This document shows positions 6,702 to 16,491 of a DNA stretch of 32,752 bases, one piece after another; the first letter of the stretch is position 1, and the number at the start of each line of letters is the position of its first letter. The notes below the pieces were generated by a model, which worked only from the letters and a program-made list of their open reading frames with translations, had not been told where the DNA came from and made no database searches. This DNA is from Erythrobacter sp. WG (GTDB lineage: Bacteria > Pseudomonadota > Alphaproteobacteria > Sphingomonadales > Sphingomonadaceae). The stretch spans positions 1 through 32,752 of the forward strand of contig NZ_JAPFGY010000035.1 in NCBI RefSeq assembly GCF_026586795.1. Reading direction: 5' to 3'. Made by a program: the position numbers and the translations under genes.

Positions 6702-8242
6702 CCGACAACGCCATCGATGATATGCGCAAACTGCGCGAAAGCGGCGTCAGGGTGGTCGGTGCGCTGGCCGGCTGTATCGGCGGCCTGCTGGTGATCTGGG
6801 GGCTGGTCGGCGGGGCGCCGCTCGTCGCGCTGAGTGCCGGGCTGCTCGTCGCCGCGCCCTCGTGGTTCGCTTACCGGCGCCGATGCGATCCCCTCGCGCG
6901 CATCGTCATTGCCGTGACCTACCCCTTGCTCGCCGGGCTGATGCTGGCGATGGCAAGCACCACCGGGTGGATCATGGACATGCACATGGTGTTCTTCGCC
7001 TTCCTTGCGGTGCTCGCGGCGCTGGCCGACTGGCGGGTGATCGTGATCGGCACGGTGGTGACTGCGCTCCATCACCTCGCTCTCAACTTCCTAGCCCCTG
7101 CCTATGTCTTCCCCGACGGACCGGATCTTGCGCGCGTGGTGCTTCATGCCGTGATCGTGCTGGTCGAGGCGGGGGTGCTGATCGCCTTGTGCCGGCAATT
7201 CGAGGTCCTGATCCGCGGCCTCTCCAACGCGCGCGACGCCGAGATCGCGCGCGAGGCCGAACGCCATGCCGAACGCGAAGCCATATCCGCAGAGCAGCGC
7301 CTCGTCCTCGCCGGACTGAGCGAGCGGCTGCGCGCCCTGGCTGCGGGCGACTTGTCGAGCCGGCTCGAGACACCGTTTCCCGGCGAGTATGACCGCGCCC
7401 GCACGTTGCTCAACGATAGCTGCACCGCATTGGGTCAGCTGGTCAGCACCGTCGCGCTCACCGCCGAGCGCGTGTCGAGCGGCGCGCATGAGCTGCGCGA
7501 GGCATCGGGCGATCTTGCCGGCAAGACCGAACAGCAGACCGCCGCGATCGAGACCGTCGCCCGCACCGCCGGCGAACTGCTGCGTGCGATCGAAGGGCAG
7601 GCGCTGCTCTGGGCGGAAACCCGTAGCACCGCGCTCGGCGCCAAGGCCGATGCCGATGGCGGCGCGGCGGATATTGCCGGCGCGGTGGAAGCGATGAACC
7701 GGATCGAGACCTCCTCGGCCGAGATCGGCGAGATGATTGCGTTCATCGATTCGATCGCCTTCCAGACCAACCTCCTTGCCCTGAATGCCGGCGTCGAGGC
7801 CGCGCGCGCCGGGGAGGCGGGCAAGGGCTTTGCGGTCGTCGCGAACGAGGTCCGCGAACTCGCCCAGCGATCCGCGCAGTCGGCGAGCGCGATCAAGCAG
7901 ATGGTCGCCACTTCCAAGGACGAGGTCGCGCTCGGCGTCACCCGGGTGCAGCAAATGGTGAGCCTGCTCGCCTCGCTCGTCGCGCGTTTCTCGGACATTG
8001 CCCAGCAGGTCGACCGGATCGCGCTGGGTTCTGACGGCACGCTGAAGGCGATCCGCGAGATCGATGCGGCGATGAACCTGCTCGATCGCGGGATGCAGCA
8101 GAATGCGGCAATGGCCGAACAAACCAGCGCCGCCTCGCGCGAATTGCTGCGCGGCGCCGAAGAACTGAATGCCCAGGTTGCACGCTTCCGGCGCGGGGAG
8201 GTGGCGGTCGCGCCCCTCACCGCCTTGAGCCGCGCAGCCTGA
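6698..8242 (+). CDS. Methyl-accepting chemotaxis protein with multi-pass membrane sensor
   Basis: A 514-residue chemoreceptor. Residues about 16-170 form a polytopic membrane region with roughly five or six hydrophobic helices and no sizeable periplasmic domain. It includes the [25 protein letters not shown] and [17 protein letters not shown] segments typical of one alphaproteobacterial receptor family. A HAMP-like linker follows ([22 protein letters not shown], about 211-231). The signalling hairpin tip is intact ([42 protein letters not shown], about 351-392). The GTG at 6698 has CGGAGG at about 6687-6692 upstream. It lacks a C-terminal W-x-x-F tether and ends in LSRAA. The conserved His residues in the membrane part could sense membrane or redox state, which is inference. 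Confidence 0.94.
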   Translation: MTDNAIDDMRKLRESGVRVVGALAGCIGGLLVIWGLVGGAPLVALSAGLLVAAPSWFAYRRRCDPLARIVIAVTYPLLAGLMLAMASTTGWIMDMHMVFFAFLAVLAALADWRVIVIGTVVTALHHLALNFLAPAYVFPDGPDLARVVLHAVIVLVEAGVLIALCRQFEVLIRGLSNARDAEIAREAERHAEREAISAEQRLVLAGLSERLRALAAGDLSSRLETPFPGEYDRARTLLNDSCTALGQLVSTVALTAERVSSGAHELREASGDLAGKTEQQTAAIETVARTAGELLRAIEGQALLWAETRSTALGAKADADGGAADIAGAVEAMNRIETSSAEIGEMIAFIDSIAFQTNLLALNAGVEAARAGEAGKGFAVVANEVRELAQRSAQSASAIKQMVATSKDEVALGVTRVQQMVSLLASLVARFSDIAQQVDRIALGSDGTLKAIREIDAAMNLLDRGMQQNAAMAEQTSAASRELLRGAEELNAQVARFRRGEVAVAPLTALSRAA

Positions 8243-8319
8243 CATCCGAGCCGGCCGGGATCAGCTCGGCGGCAAAATCGTGGAAAGGTCGCACTGTCAG
8301 CTCAAGATGGAGAGCGCAA

Positions 8320-9771
8320 ATGTCGTCCGATCAACTCAAGGAACGTCTCGACTACTATGGCCTCGCTGCTGTCCCTCCGTCCGTCCTGGGCGGGGTGGGC
8401 CGCGCCTTGAAACGGAGGCTCGAGGGTGCACTCGACGGCTTCTACCGCATCATCGCGGCTCGGCGCGAGTTGTCGGCGCATTTCCAGAACCCGCAGCAGA
8501 TGGCCCGTGCCAAGGCGATGCAGGCCGAACACTGGACCGCGGTGTTCCGCGACGGGGTCGACCAGCGCTTCTATGATCGCGCCGTCCGGATCGGCAATGT
8601 CCACGCCCGCATCGGGCTCGAGCCCAAGTGGTATGTCGGCGCCTATGGCCTGGTGCTCGACGAGCTGATCACCGCGATCATCGCGCCCGGCTGGCGGGCC
8701 TGGCTGCCGTGGCGCCGGGCGCAGGCGCGGCAGGTGGCGACGCTGGTCAAGGTGGCGCTGCTCGACATCGACCTGGCGCTGTCGGGCTATTTCCACGATT
8801 CCGAAGAGCGGGTGCGCACGCTCGTCAGCGGCAAGCTCGGCACGGCGCTCAAGCAGGTCGCGGACGGGGACCTCACAGCCCGGATCGACGGCTTCCCGCC
8901 CGAATATGCGCAGGTCGAACGCGACTTCAACGCCGCGCTGACCGTTCTTGCCGGAACGATCGGGCATGTCGTCACGGGCATGGATTCGATGACCAGCGGC
9001 GCCAGCGAAATCCGTTCGGCCGCCGACGACCTGTCGCGGCGCACCGAGGAACAGGCGGCCAACCTCGAAGAGACCGCCGCCTCGATCAGCGCGATCAACA
9101 CCAGTGTCCAGCAGAGTGCGGCCACGAGTGCCGGCGCGCGCCGGACCATCAACGACACCACCGCCCGCGCCGCGGACGGCTCGCAGATCGTCCGCGAGGC
9201 GGTCGGGGCGATGCAGCAGATCGAAAGCTCCTCGCAGGAGATCACCTCGATCATCGCAGTGATCGAGAGCATCTCCTTCCAGACCAACCTGCTGGCATTG
9301 AACGCCGGGGTGGAGGCAGCCCGCGCCGGGGAGGCGGGCAAGGGCTTCGCGGTCGTCGCCAACGAGGTCCGCGCGCTCGCCCAGCGCTGCGCCGAAGCGG
9401 CCGACGAGGTGAAGGCGCTGATCTCGGCGAGCTCGGTGCAGGTCGGCAAGGGCGTCGACCTTGTGGGTCGCAGCGGCGATGCCTTCGCGGCGATCAACAG
9501 CGATATCGAACAGCTCTCGGGCGCGATCCAGGCGCTCGCCGACAGCGCCGCGTCGCAGGCCGAGAACCTCTCGCAGATCACGGCGGTGGTCGGCGAGCTC
9601 GACCGCTCGACGCAGCAGAACGCGGCGATGGCCGAACAGTGCACCGCCGCCGCGACCTCGCTGACGCGCGAGGCCGGCCTGCTCAACGGCGCGCTGGCGC
9701 AGTTCGCCGTGGGCGAGCGGGGCCGGGGCGGGCCGCCGCGCTTCGATCTCAGCCTGAGCCGGGCGGCCTAG
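8320..9771 (+). CDS. Globin-coupled chemoreceptor (HemAT-like aerotaxis transducer)
   Basis: A 483-residue soluble receptor without transmembrane segments. Residues about 1-160 are a protoglobin (globin-coupled sensor) domain with the family signature [20 protein letters not shown]. His95 is the probable proximal haem ligand, and Tyr42 in GFYRII is a candidate distal residue. A HAMP-like linker ([28 protein letters not shown], about 180-207) and a full MCP signalling domain follow (tip about 314-356, [38 protein letters not shown]). By family it would bind O2 and signal to CheA-CheW. It lies 77 bases after the previous receptor with a GGAGAG binding site. It has no tether and ends in LSRAA. 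Confidence 0.94.
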   Translation: MSSDQLKERLDYYGLAAVPPSVLGGVGRALKRRLEGALDGFYRIIAARRELSAHFQNPQQMARAKAMQAEHWTAVFRDGVDQRFYDRAVRIGNVHARIGLEPKWYVGAYGLVLDELITAIIAPGWRAWLPWRRAQARQVATLVKVALLDIDLALSGYFHDSEERVRTLVSGKLGTALKQVADGDLTARIDGFPPEYAQVERDFNAALTVLAGTIGHVVTGMDSMTSGASEIRSAADDLSRRTEEQAANLEETAASISAINTSVQQSAATSAGARRTINDTTARAADGSQIVREAVGAMQQIESSSQEITSIIAVIESISFQTNLLALNAGVEAARAGEAGKGFAVVANEVRALAQRCAEAADEVKALISASSVQVGKGVDLVGRSGDAFAAINSDIEQLSGAIQALADSAASQAENLSQITAVVGELDRSTQQNAAMAEQCTAAATSLTREAGLLNGALAQFAVGERGRGGPPRFDLSLSRAA

Positions 9772-9772
9772 G

Positions 9773-11200
9773 CTACTTCTTGCCTTGCATGACCGGCGGC
9801 GCGGCGGGGACCGGCGTGCCCGTCAGGATCGCGGTCTCCTGCGCGGCGAGGATGCCAACCACCTGCGTCCACACCGCGACGTTCTGGCGCAGCTGGACGG
9901 GATCGATCTTGTCGAGCGTGTCGTCCGGGGTGTGATGCAGGTCGAAATAGCGGGTGCCGTCCTGCTGGAGATCGATGATCGCGCCCTTCTGGTCCTTGAC
10001 GATCTGGATGTCCGCACCGCCGCCGGCGGTCTCGGTGCCGCTCGACACGCCGAAGCGCGCCACCGCACCCGCGATGGTCCGATGCAGGGCCGGGTTGGTC
10101 TCGCGGAAGTTCGAATCGAAGCGCCAAATCCGGTCCGCGCCGAAATCGCTCTCGAGGCCGACGGCCATCGGCTCGTCGATATGCGCCGCGCTGTAGGCCT
10201 TGCTGCCCCACAGTCCGGTCTCCTCTGCGCCCGCGAAGAGCACGCGCACGGTGCGCAAGGGCGCGCCGGCCCGGGCGACATTGAGCGCGGCCGCCGCGAT
10301 GATCCCGCAGCCCGCCCCGTCGTCAACCGCCCCGGTGCCCAGCCACCAGCTGTCGAGGTGGCAGGCGATCAGCACCGGCGGGAGCGAGGGATTGCGCCCG
10401 ACGATCTCGCCCACGACATTGCCGCTCTCGGTCTGCCCGAGGCTGCGCGGGGTCAGCACCAGCTTCATGGTGATCGGCTTGCCGCCCGCACGCTTGAACA
10501 TCCGCTCGAGGTTCGCCGCATCGGGATTGCTGAGCGCGCCGGCCGGCGTCGGCTTCACCCCTTGCGGGAAGGAGGTGCCCCCGGTGTGCGGGTTGCGGTG
10601 ATCGTCGGTGCCGACCGACTTGATGACCGTGGCCACCGCGCCCTTGCTCGCAGCGATGCCCGAGGCGACCCAGCGCGTCGGGCCGGCAAAGCCATACTGG
10701 CTGCCGTCCTGGGTGCGGGTCATGGCGTTGCTGACGAAGGCGATCTTGCCCGCAAGGCTCCCCGCCGGGGCGGCCTGCAATTCGGCGACGCTCCTGAACA
10801 TCACCACTTCGGCGGTGATCCCTTCCGGCCCCGTCGAGGCGCTGTCGCCCAGCGGCGCGACCGCGAGGCTCTGCGGGAAGGGGCTGACGATCTCGGCCCG
10901 CCCCGGCTCGCCAGGCACCCAGGTGGGCATCATGTAGGGCTCGATCGCGACATTCCTGAAACCCCGCGCCTTCAGCCAGGCCGCAGCCCAGGCCCGCCCG
11001 CGCGCCTCGGCCTCGGTTCCGGCCTGCCGCGCGCCGACCTCGGTGGTGATCCCCTCGACGAAATCCCACGCGGCGGTATCGCCGGTGAGCGCTTCGTCCG
11101 CCACCTGTTCGAGGCTCGGCGCGGACGGCGGCGGCGGGGTCTTGGCGAGGGCGGGAAGGCTGAGCGAAAGCGCGGCGAGCGCGGTCATGGTGCGGTTCAT
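9773..11200 (-). CDS. Secreted M28-family zinc metallopeptidase
   Basis: A 475-residue exported peptidase of the M28 (aminopeptidase Y / carboxypeptidase Q-like) family. The start at 11200 gives a signal peptide (MNRTMTALAALSLSLPALA) before a Pro-rich stretch. A PA-type insert occupies the first half. The metal-binding residues appear in order: His in LIACHLDSWWLGTG, Asp in GAVDDGAGCG, the Glu pair in FAGAEETGLWGS, Asp in ESDFGAD and His in FDLHHTPDDTLD. A longer frame reaches 11302 but would bury the signal peptide. It is convergent with the globin receptor, with one base between stops, and divergent from ettA. Likely role: trimming peptides or dipeptides in the periplasm. Confidence 0.92.
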   Translation of the reverse strand: MNRTMTALAALSLSLPALAKTPPPPSAPSLEQVADEALTGDTAAWDFVEGITTEVGARQAGTEAEARGRAWAAAWLKARGFRNVAIEPYMMPTWVPGEPGRAEIVSPFPQSLAVAPLGDSASTGPEGITAEVVMFRSVAELQAAPAGSLAGKIAFVSNAMTRTQDGSQYGFAGPTRWVASGIAASKGAVATVIKSVGTDDHRNPHTGGTSFPQGVKPTPAGALSNPDAANLERMFKRAGGKPITMKLVLTPRSLGQTESGNVVGEIVGRNPSLPPVLIACHLDSWWLGTGAVDDGAGCGIIAAAALNVARAGAPLRTVRVLFAGAEETGLWGSKAYSAAHIDEPMAVGLESDFGADRIWRFDSNFRETNPALHRTIAGAVARFGVSSGTETAGGGADIQIVKDQKGAIIDLQQDGTRYFDLHHTPDDTLDKIDPVQLRQNVAVWTQVVGILAAQETAILTGTPVPAAPPVMQGKK

Positions 11201-11318
11201 GGGAAGGGGTGCTAAGCCCGCCCCGCGCGGCTGTCTAGCCGCTTGCCCTTGCCCCTCCCCTTCCCTATCTGCGCGGGCAAACCTCCCCATCCCCATTTCC
11301 ATCCGAAGGACCGAACCG

Positions 11319-12992
<1,674 letters not shown>

Positions 12993-12997
12993 CCGTC

Positions 12998-13045
12998 TCG
13001 ACGCCTGTGTGGCGCCGGCAAGGGCGCCGGGGCCACACAGGTCGA
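12998..13045 (+). terminator. Long hairpin downstream of ettA
   Basis: CCTGTGTGGC (13004-13013) pairs perfectly with GCCACACAGG (13032-13041), and TCGA at 12998-13001 pairs with TCGA at 13042-13045 across a two-base bulge. The inner part can also pair through repeated GGCGCC blocks. It lies six bases after the ettA stop. There is no T run, so it is either a Rho-assisted 3' end or an RNA-stabilising structure rather than a classical intrinsic terminator. Confidence 0.55.
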
Positions 13046-13048
13046 GGC

Positions 13049-13066
13049 CCGCGTATGTTTACGCGG
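13049..13066. promoter_or_regulatory. Perfect inverted repeat upstream of the GGDEF-like gene
   Basis: CCGCGTA (13049-13055) and TACGCGG (13060-13066) form a perfect seven-base inverted repeat with a four-base spacer, about 64 bases before the TTG start at 13130. It could be an operator, or a second hairpin behind ettA followed by TCTTAAT. The sequence does not decide between these. Confidence 0.4.
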
Positions 13067-13129
13067 TCTTAATCCGGCCTCCGTCAATCTCCCTGGCGAC
13101 ACAAAAGGGTCGCGAAGGGAATCAGAGGC

Positions 13130-13789
13130 TTGGCATCCGGAATTCAAGTTCCGCTCGAAGCGGCGGTGCTGCTTTGCCTGTGCGGCGCCGTGGTCGGCGG
13201 GTGGCTGTCCAACCTGCGCGCCGGACGGAGGTTCGATCCGCGGCGAAACCCGCTGCGTGATCTGCTCCGGCACGACAACCTCGGCACCGCGGTCGATCTT
13301 GCCTTGCACCGCAATGCGCGGCGGCAGGCCTCCAGCGCGGTCCTTCAGGGACGGATCGACGTGCTTGCGACGGGCGAGAACCGCTGGAGCCCCGATACCG
13401 CCGAAGCGGTGCGCGCCCACGTCCTGGCGGTCATGCGGGTCGGCCTCCGCCGCCAGGACCGCGTCGCCATGAACGAGGGCGGCCATGTCAGCATCCTCGT
13501 GCCCGGCGCCGACGAAGGCGCGGCCGTGCGGGTGGCCGAGCGGTTGGGCCGCGGGCTCGGGCAACTCCGCCTGCCGCAGCTCGGCAGCGACGTGCGGCTG
13601 ACAGCCAGCTTCGGCGTGGCGGCCGAGCGCTTCGGCGAGAGCGGCGAAGGGCTCGAGCGGCGGGCCCGGCGCGCGCTCGATGCGGCCGTCGCGCGGGGCA
13701 GCGATCATGTCGTGCCGGCGAGCGAGATCGAGGAGATCAGGCTCCTGCCTCCCCCGGCACCCACGACGGCGTCGGCCTCTGCGGCCTAG
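13130..13789 (+). CDS. Membrane-anchored degenerate GGDEF-domain protein
   Basis: A 219-residue protein with one N-terminal transmembrane helix (about 9-26) and a GGDEF-like domain at about 42-195. Supporting features are PLRDLLRHDNLGTAVD, the LRRQDRVAMNEGGHVSILVPG strand-turn-strand and the TASFGVA motif (158-164). At the active-site turn GGDEF is replaced by GGHVS (117-121), so the catalytic acidic residues are missing and diguanylate cyclase activity is unlikely. It may bind nucleotide or protein instead. The TTG at 13130 is the best start because it retains the membrane anchor; GAAGGGA lies just upstream. It is convergent with the next gene, with stops three bases apart, and ends in SASAA. 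Confidence 0.75.
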   Translation: MASGIQVPLEAAVLLCLCGAVVGGWLSNLRAGRRFDPRRNPLRDLLRHDNLGTAVDLALHRNARRQASSAVLQGRIDVLATGENRWSPDTAEAVRAHVLAVMRVGLRRQDRVAMNEGGHVSILVPGADEGAAVRVAERLGRGLGQLRLPQLGSDVRLTASFGVAAERFGESGEGLERRARRALDAAVARGSDHVVPASEIEEIRLLPPPAPTTASASAA

Positions 13790-13792
13790 GCC

Positions 13793-14380
13793 CTAGGGCG
13801 AGACCCAGCGCCCCGCCCACGCCCCGTCCGGGCCTTCCCGGGTGAATTGCGCGCGCCGATGGCCGGTGTGGGCCAGGTAGAACCAGTCGAGCGCCGTCAG
13901 GGTCACCGCCAGCAGCGCGAAATTCGCGCGCGCGGGGACCAGCTGGTGGTCATCCGGCTCGGCCCCTTCGAAGGCGGCGGGCAGGCCCGAGGTGGGCACC
14001 GCGCTCGCCGCGCCCGGCCCGTCACCGAGATAGCAGCGCCGCGCGAAGTTGGTGCTGGCCGACCAGGCCGCATCCACCTCCGCGCCCTCGGCGATGATCG
14101 CAGCCGTTCCCCGCGCGCGGATCTGCACCTTGGCGCCCTTGTCGTAGAACAGCAGCGCGGCGCGCGGATCGGCGGCGAAGACCGCGGCCTTGGGCGCGCG
14201 GATGTCGGTGTGGAAGCGCAGGCGCCAAGCTTGCGCATCGAAGGCGCGCAGCACCATCACCCGGGCATCGACATCCCCGCTCACCACCACCGGCGTGTGC
14301 ATCGGCGATCGCCGGTCGCGCGGGGCCCGGACCAGATGGCGGCGGCAATCGGCGAGACAATCTTCGAGGGCTTCGATCAT
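13793..14380 (-). CDS. Pyridoxamine 5'-phosphate oxidase-like flavoprotein
   Basis: A 195-residue protein resembling the PNPOx-like split-barrel FMN-binding family. Visible signs are the early strand TPVVVSGDVDARVMVLRAFD, then LRFHTDIRAPKAAVFAADPRAALLFYDKGAKVQIRARGTAAI, which matches the FMN-phosphate-contacting region, and a C-terminal FALLAVTLTALDWFYLAHTGHRRAQF. It is shorter at the C-terminus than true PdxH, so it is more likely a general FMN-dependent oxidoreductase than the vitamin B6 enzyme. The ATG at 14380 (MIEALEDCLADC) is preferred; an upstream in-frame ATG at 14416 would add 12 residues. It is divergent from the RcnB-like gene. Confidence 0.8.
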   Translation of the reverse strand: MIEALEDCLADCRRHLVRAPRDRRSPMHTPVVVSGDVDARVMVLRAFDAQAWRLRFHTDIRAPKAAVFAADPRAALLFYDKGAKVQIRARGTAAIIAEGAEVDAAWSASTNFARRCYLGDGPGAASAVPTSGLPAAFEGAEPDDHQLVPARANFALLAVTLTALDWFYLAHTGHRRAQFTREGPDGAWAGRWVSP

Positions 14381-14559
14381 GGCGCCCGCCCATGGCACCG
14401 CCGCGCACGAGGTCAAGCACCTGCGAGTTTATTCAGGCAGTAGCGATTTTTTCTGAACATCGGCAGGCTGGTTCATCGGCGCGACAGATCGCCGGGACTA
14501 AACGCCAGGCATCCAAACAATTCGCTCGTGGTGGGCGGGTGCAACTGGAGGCAACACTG

Positions 14560-15798
14560 ATGATGACCCTCTTTGCCCCTTCGGCACGGCGGGGCGCTTC
14601 CCTCGCGGCGCTTGCCGCGATGCTCGCCCTCGTCTCGCCCGCCCTGCCTGCCGCCGCGCAGGAGATGCTCCAGGTCCAGCCCGACGAACCCGCCCCGCCG
14701 CCCCTGCGCGCTGCGCCCGAGGAACGCGGCGGCGGCCCGGAACGCGCGGAGATGGCGCCTCCGGCAAGCTTCGAGCCGCCCGCGCCGCGCTTCGAGCAGG
14801 TCGTCCAGCAGGCCCCGGCCTTTGCACCGCCGCAGCAGCCTGCCTACACGCCGCCGAGCCGCATCGATCCCGATATCGAGGCCGGCGCCGCGCTTGCCCA
14901 GCGCCAACGGGACGACCGCCGCGGCCGCGGCGGGTTCGGCAGCGGAATTCGCGCGCAGGCCGATGCGGTCCGAGGCGACGCCCCCTCTCCCCCCCGTGCA
15001 GAGCGTGCGGATCGCGGCGCGCGCCCCGATTGGCGTCGCGGCGATGGCGCGTGGCGCGGCCAGGGTGGATGGCAGGGTCAGCGCGGGGCCGAGCGTGCCG
15101 GGCAACCGGGATGGCAAGACCAGGGCGCTCGCCCGGACCGTCAGGACGCGTGGCAGGTCCAGCGCCGCGACACCACCTCCCAGCGGCGCGAGGATTGGCG
15201 CGGCCGCGGCGTCGAGACCCGGCGCGACAGCAGCTGGGGCGCCGGCATCCGCGATGCCGCGCGCCAGACCGGCCGCGACGGCTGGCGCGACGGGCGCGGC
15301 GACGACTGGCGCAACGGGCGCAGAAGCGACTGGCGCGGCAATGACTGGCGCGGCAATGACTGGCGCGACGGTCGCCGCGACGACTGGCGTCGCAATGACT
15401 GGCGCCGGGCGGACAATCGCAACTGGCGCCGCGACGACTGGCGCTGGGGCTGGAACGGCCGGCCTGGCTGGGACAATCGCGATTTCCGCCGCTGGGATAA
15501 CCGCTGGCGCAACAATCGCAGCTACAACTGGTTCGGCTGGCGCAACGACAACCGCCTGCTGTTCCAGCCCGGCCCTTACTTCGCGCCGTTCCGCAGCCAT
15601 CGCTACAACCGGCTGTCGGCCGGGTTCTTCCTCGACAGCCTGTTCTTCCAGCCGCGCTTCTTCATCAACGACCCGTGGGCCTATCGCCTCCCCCCGGCCT
15701 ACGGGCCTTACCAGTGGGTTCGGTATTATGACGATGTGCTGCTCGTCGATATCTACACCGGCGAGGTCGTAGACGTGATCTACAGCTTCTTCTGGTAG
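14560..15798 (+). CDS. RcnB-like periplasmic protein with Arg/Asp/Trp-rich repeats
   Basis: A 412-residue exported protein. The start at 14560 has GGAGG at 14547-14551 and gives a clear signal peptide (MMTLFAPSARRGASLAALAAMLALVSPALPAAAQ). A Pro/Ala-rich region follows, then a long Arg/Asp/Gly/Trp-rich low-complexity region with repeated DWR units (about 150-330). The C-terminal domain ends in YRLPPAYGPYQWVRYYDDVLLVDIYTGEVVDVIYSFFW, the signature region of the RcnB family, whose founding member is a periplasmic nickel/cobalt homeostasis protein. Most relatives are longer and of unknown function, so a metal role here is inference. It is a single-gene unit with its own terminator. Confidence 0.82.
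   Translation: MMTLFAPSARRGASLAALAAMLALVSPALPAAAQEMLQVQPDEPAPPPLRAAPEERGGGPERAEMAPPASFEPPAPRFEQVVQQAPAFAPPQQPAYTPPSRIDPDIEAGAALAQRQRDDRRGRGGFGSGIRAQADAVRGDAPSPPRAERADRGARPDWRRGDGAWRGQGGWQGQRGAERAGQPGWQDQGARPDRQDAWQVQRRDTTSQRREDWRGRGVETRRDSSWGAGIRDAARQTGRDGWRDGRGDDWRNGRRSDWRGNDWRGNDWRDGRRDDWRRNDWRRADNRNWRRDDWRWGWNGRPGWDNRDFRRWDNRWRNNRSYNWFGWRNDNRLLFQPGPYFAPFRSHRYNRLSAGFFLDSLFFQPRFFINDPWAYRLPPAYGPYQWVRYYDDVLLVDIYTGEVVDVIYSFFW
15304..15443 (+). repeat. In-frame GACTGGCG tandem repeats inside the RcnB-like gene
   Basis: The octamer GACTGGCG recurs at 15304, 15328, 15343, 15358, 15382, 15397 and 15436, always in frame and encoding Asp-Trp-Arg. Two perfect 15-base copies (GACTGGCGCGGCAAT) lie at 15328-15342 and 15343-15357. 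Spacings are multiples of three, so copy-number changes would keep the frame. This is a likely site of length variation between strains. Confidence 0.85.
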
Positions 15799-15819
15799 GT
15801 CTTCGCCAGCCCGGAAGGA

Positions 15820-15847
15820 CCCCGCCGGAGAGATCCGGCGGGGTTTT
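15820..15847 (+). terminator. Rho-independent terminator of the RcnB-like gene
   Basis: A ten-base perfect stem (CCCCGCCGGA at 15820-15829, loop GAGA, TCCGGCGGGG at 15834-15843) is followed by TTTT, with CCTTT beyond. It lies 21 bases after the stop of the RcnB-like gene and between two convergent genes. It has all the features of an intrinsic terminator. Confidence 0.9.
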
Positions 15848-15862
15848 CCTTTGACGCGGCGC

Positions 15863-16414
15863 TCAGCCCCGCACCGCGCCGAAGGGCAGCATCCGCAGCA
15901 GCGTGCCATCCTTGTCGACGATGGTGTGCTTGAGCGCTGCAAGGGCGTGGACGGCAATCAGCACCAGCAGCGCGATCCCTGCCGTGCCATGCAGCTCGAA
16001 GATCGCCTCGCCGCGCGCTTCGTCGATGCCGACCGGCAGCGCCGGCACCGTGAACAGCCCGAAGACACCGATGGGCTCCCCGAAGCTCGAGATCGCCACC
16101 CACCCGGCGATCGGCATCGCCAGCAGCAGCCCGTAAAAGGCAAAGTGGACCGCCTTTGCCAAGGTGCGTTCCCACGGCGCGTGATCGGCGCTCGCTGGCG
16201 GCGGGCTCACCTGCCGCCACACCAGCCGCACCGCCACCAGCACGAAGAGGATCACGCCGATCGCGAAGTGGTTGGCCATGATCGCCTCGCGATCGGCGCG
16301 CGCGGCCTCCTCGGCGGCTTCGCTGATCCGCCAGGCGACGATCACCAGCACCGCAATCAGCCAGTGCAGCAGCATCGCCAGCCCGGAATACTTGCGCATC
16401 GCTGTGCGGTTCAT
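15863..16414 (-). CDS. Cytochrome b561 (membrane dihaem electron carrier)
   Basis: A 183-residue inner-membrane protein of the prokaryotic cytochrome b561 (CybB) family. Four hydrophobic helices are visible at about 11-30, 49-66, 93-113 and 145-160. Candidate haem-ligand histidines are His17 (LLHWL), His49 (ANHFAIG) and those in LHGTAG and VHALAALKH. The C-terminal KDGTLLRMLPF is characteristic. The start at 16414 is well supported by GGAGGA at about 16421-16426; a longer frame to 16663 is not needed. By family it passes electrons from ubiquinol to another acceptor. It is divergent from the 2OG oxygenase gene. Confidence 0.93.
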   Translation of the reverse strand: MNRTAMRKYSGLAMLLHWLIAVLVIVAWRISEAAEEAARADREAIMANHFAIGVILFVLVAVRLVWRQVSPPPASADHAPWERTLAKAVHFAFYGLLLAMPIAGWVAISSFGEPIGVFGLFTVPALPVGIDEARGEAIFELHGTAGIALLVLIAVHALAALKHTIVDKDGTLLRMLPFGAVRG

Positions 16415-16491
16415 GCTTTCCTCCTCCTTCGGTGGGCACTTCGCCCGAGCCTGCCAGCTTCGGTTGTCAGCACCGCGGCAGGGCCTTACCC

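Noticed and set aside
8248..8277. Imperfect inverted repeat (CCGAGC / GCTCGG) between the two receptor genes
   Set aside because: The stem is only six bases with a long loop and no T run; too weak to call a terminator.
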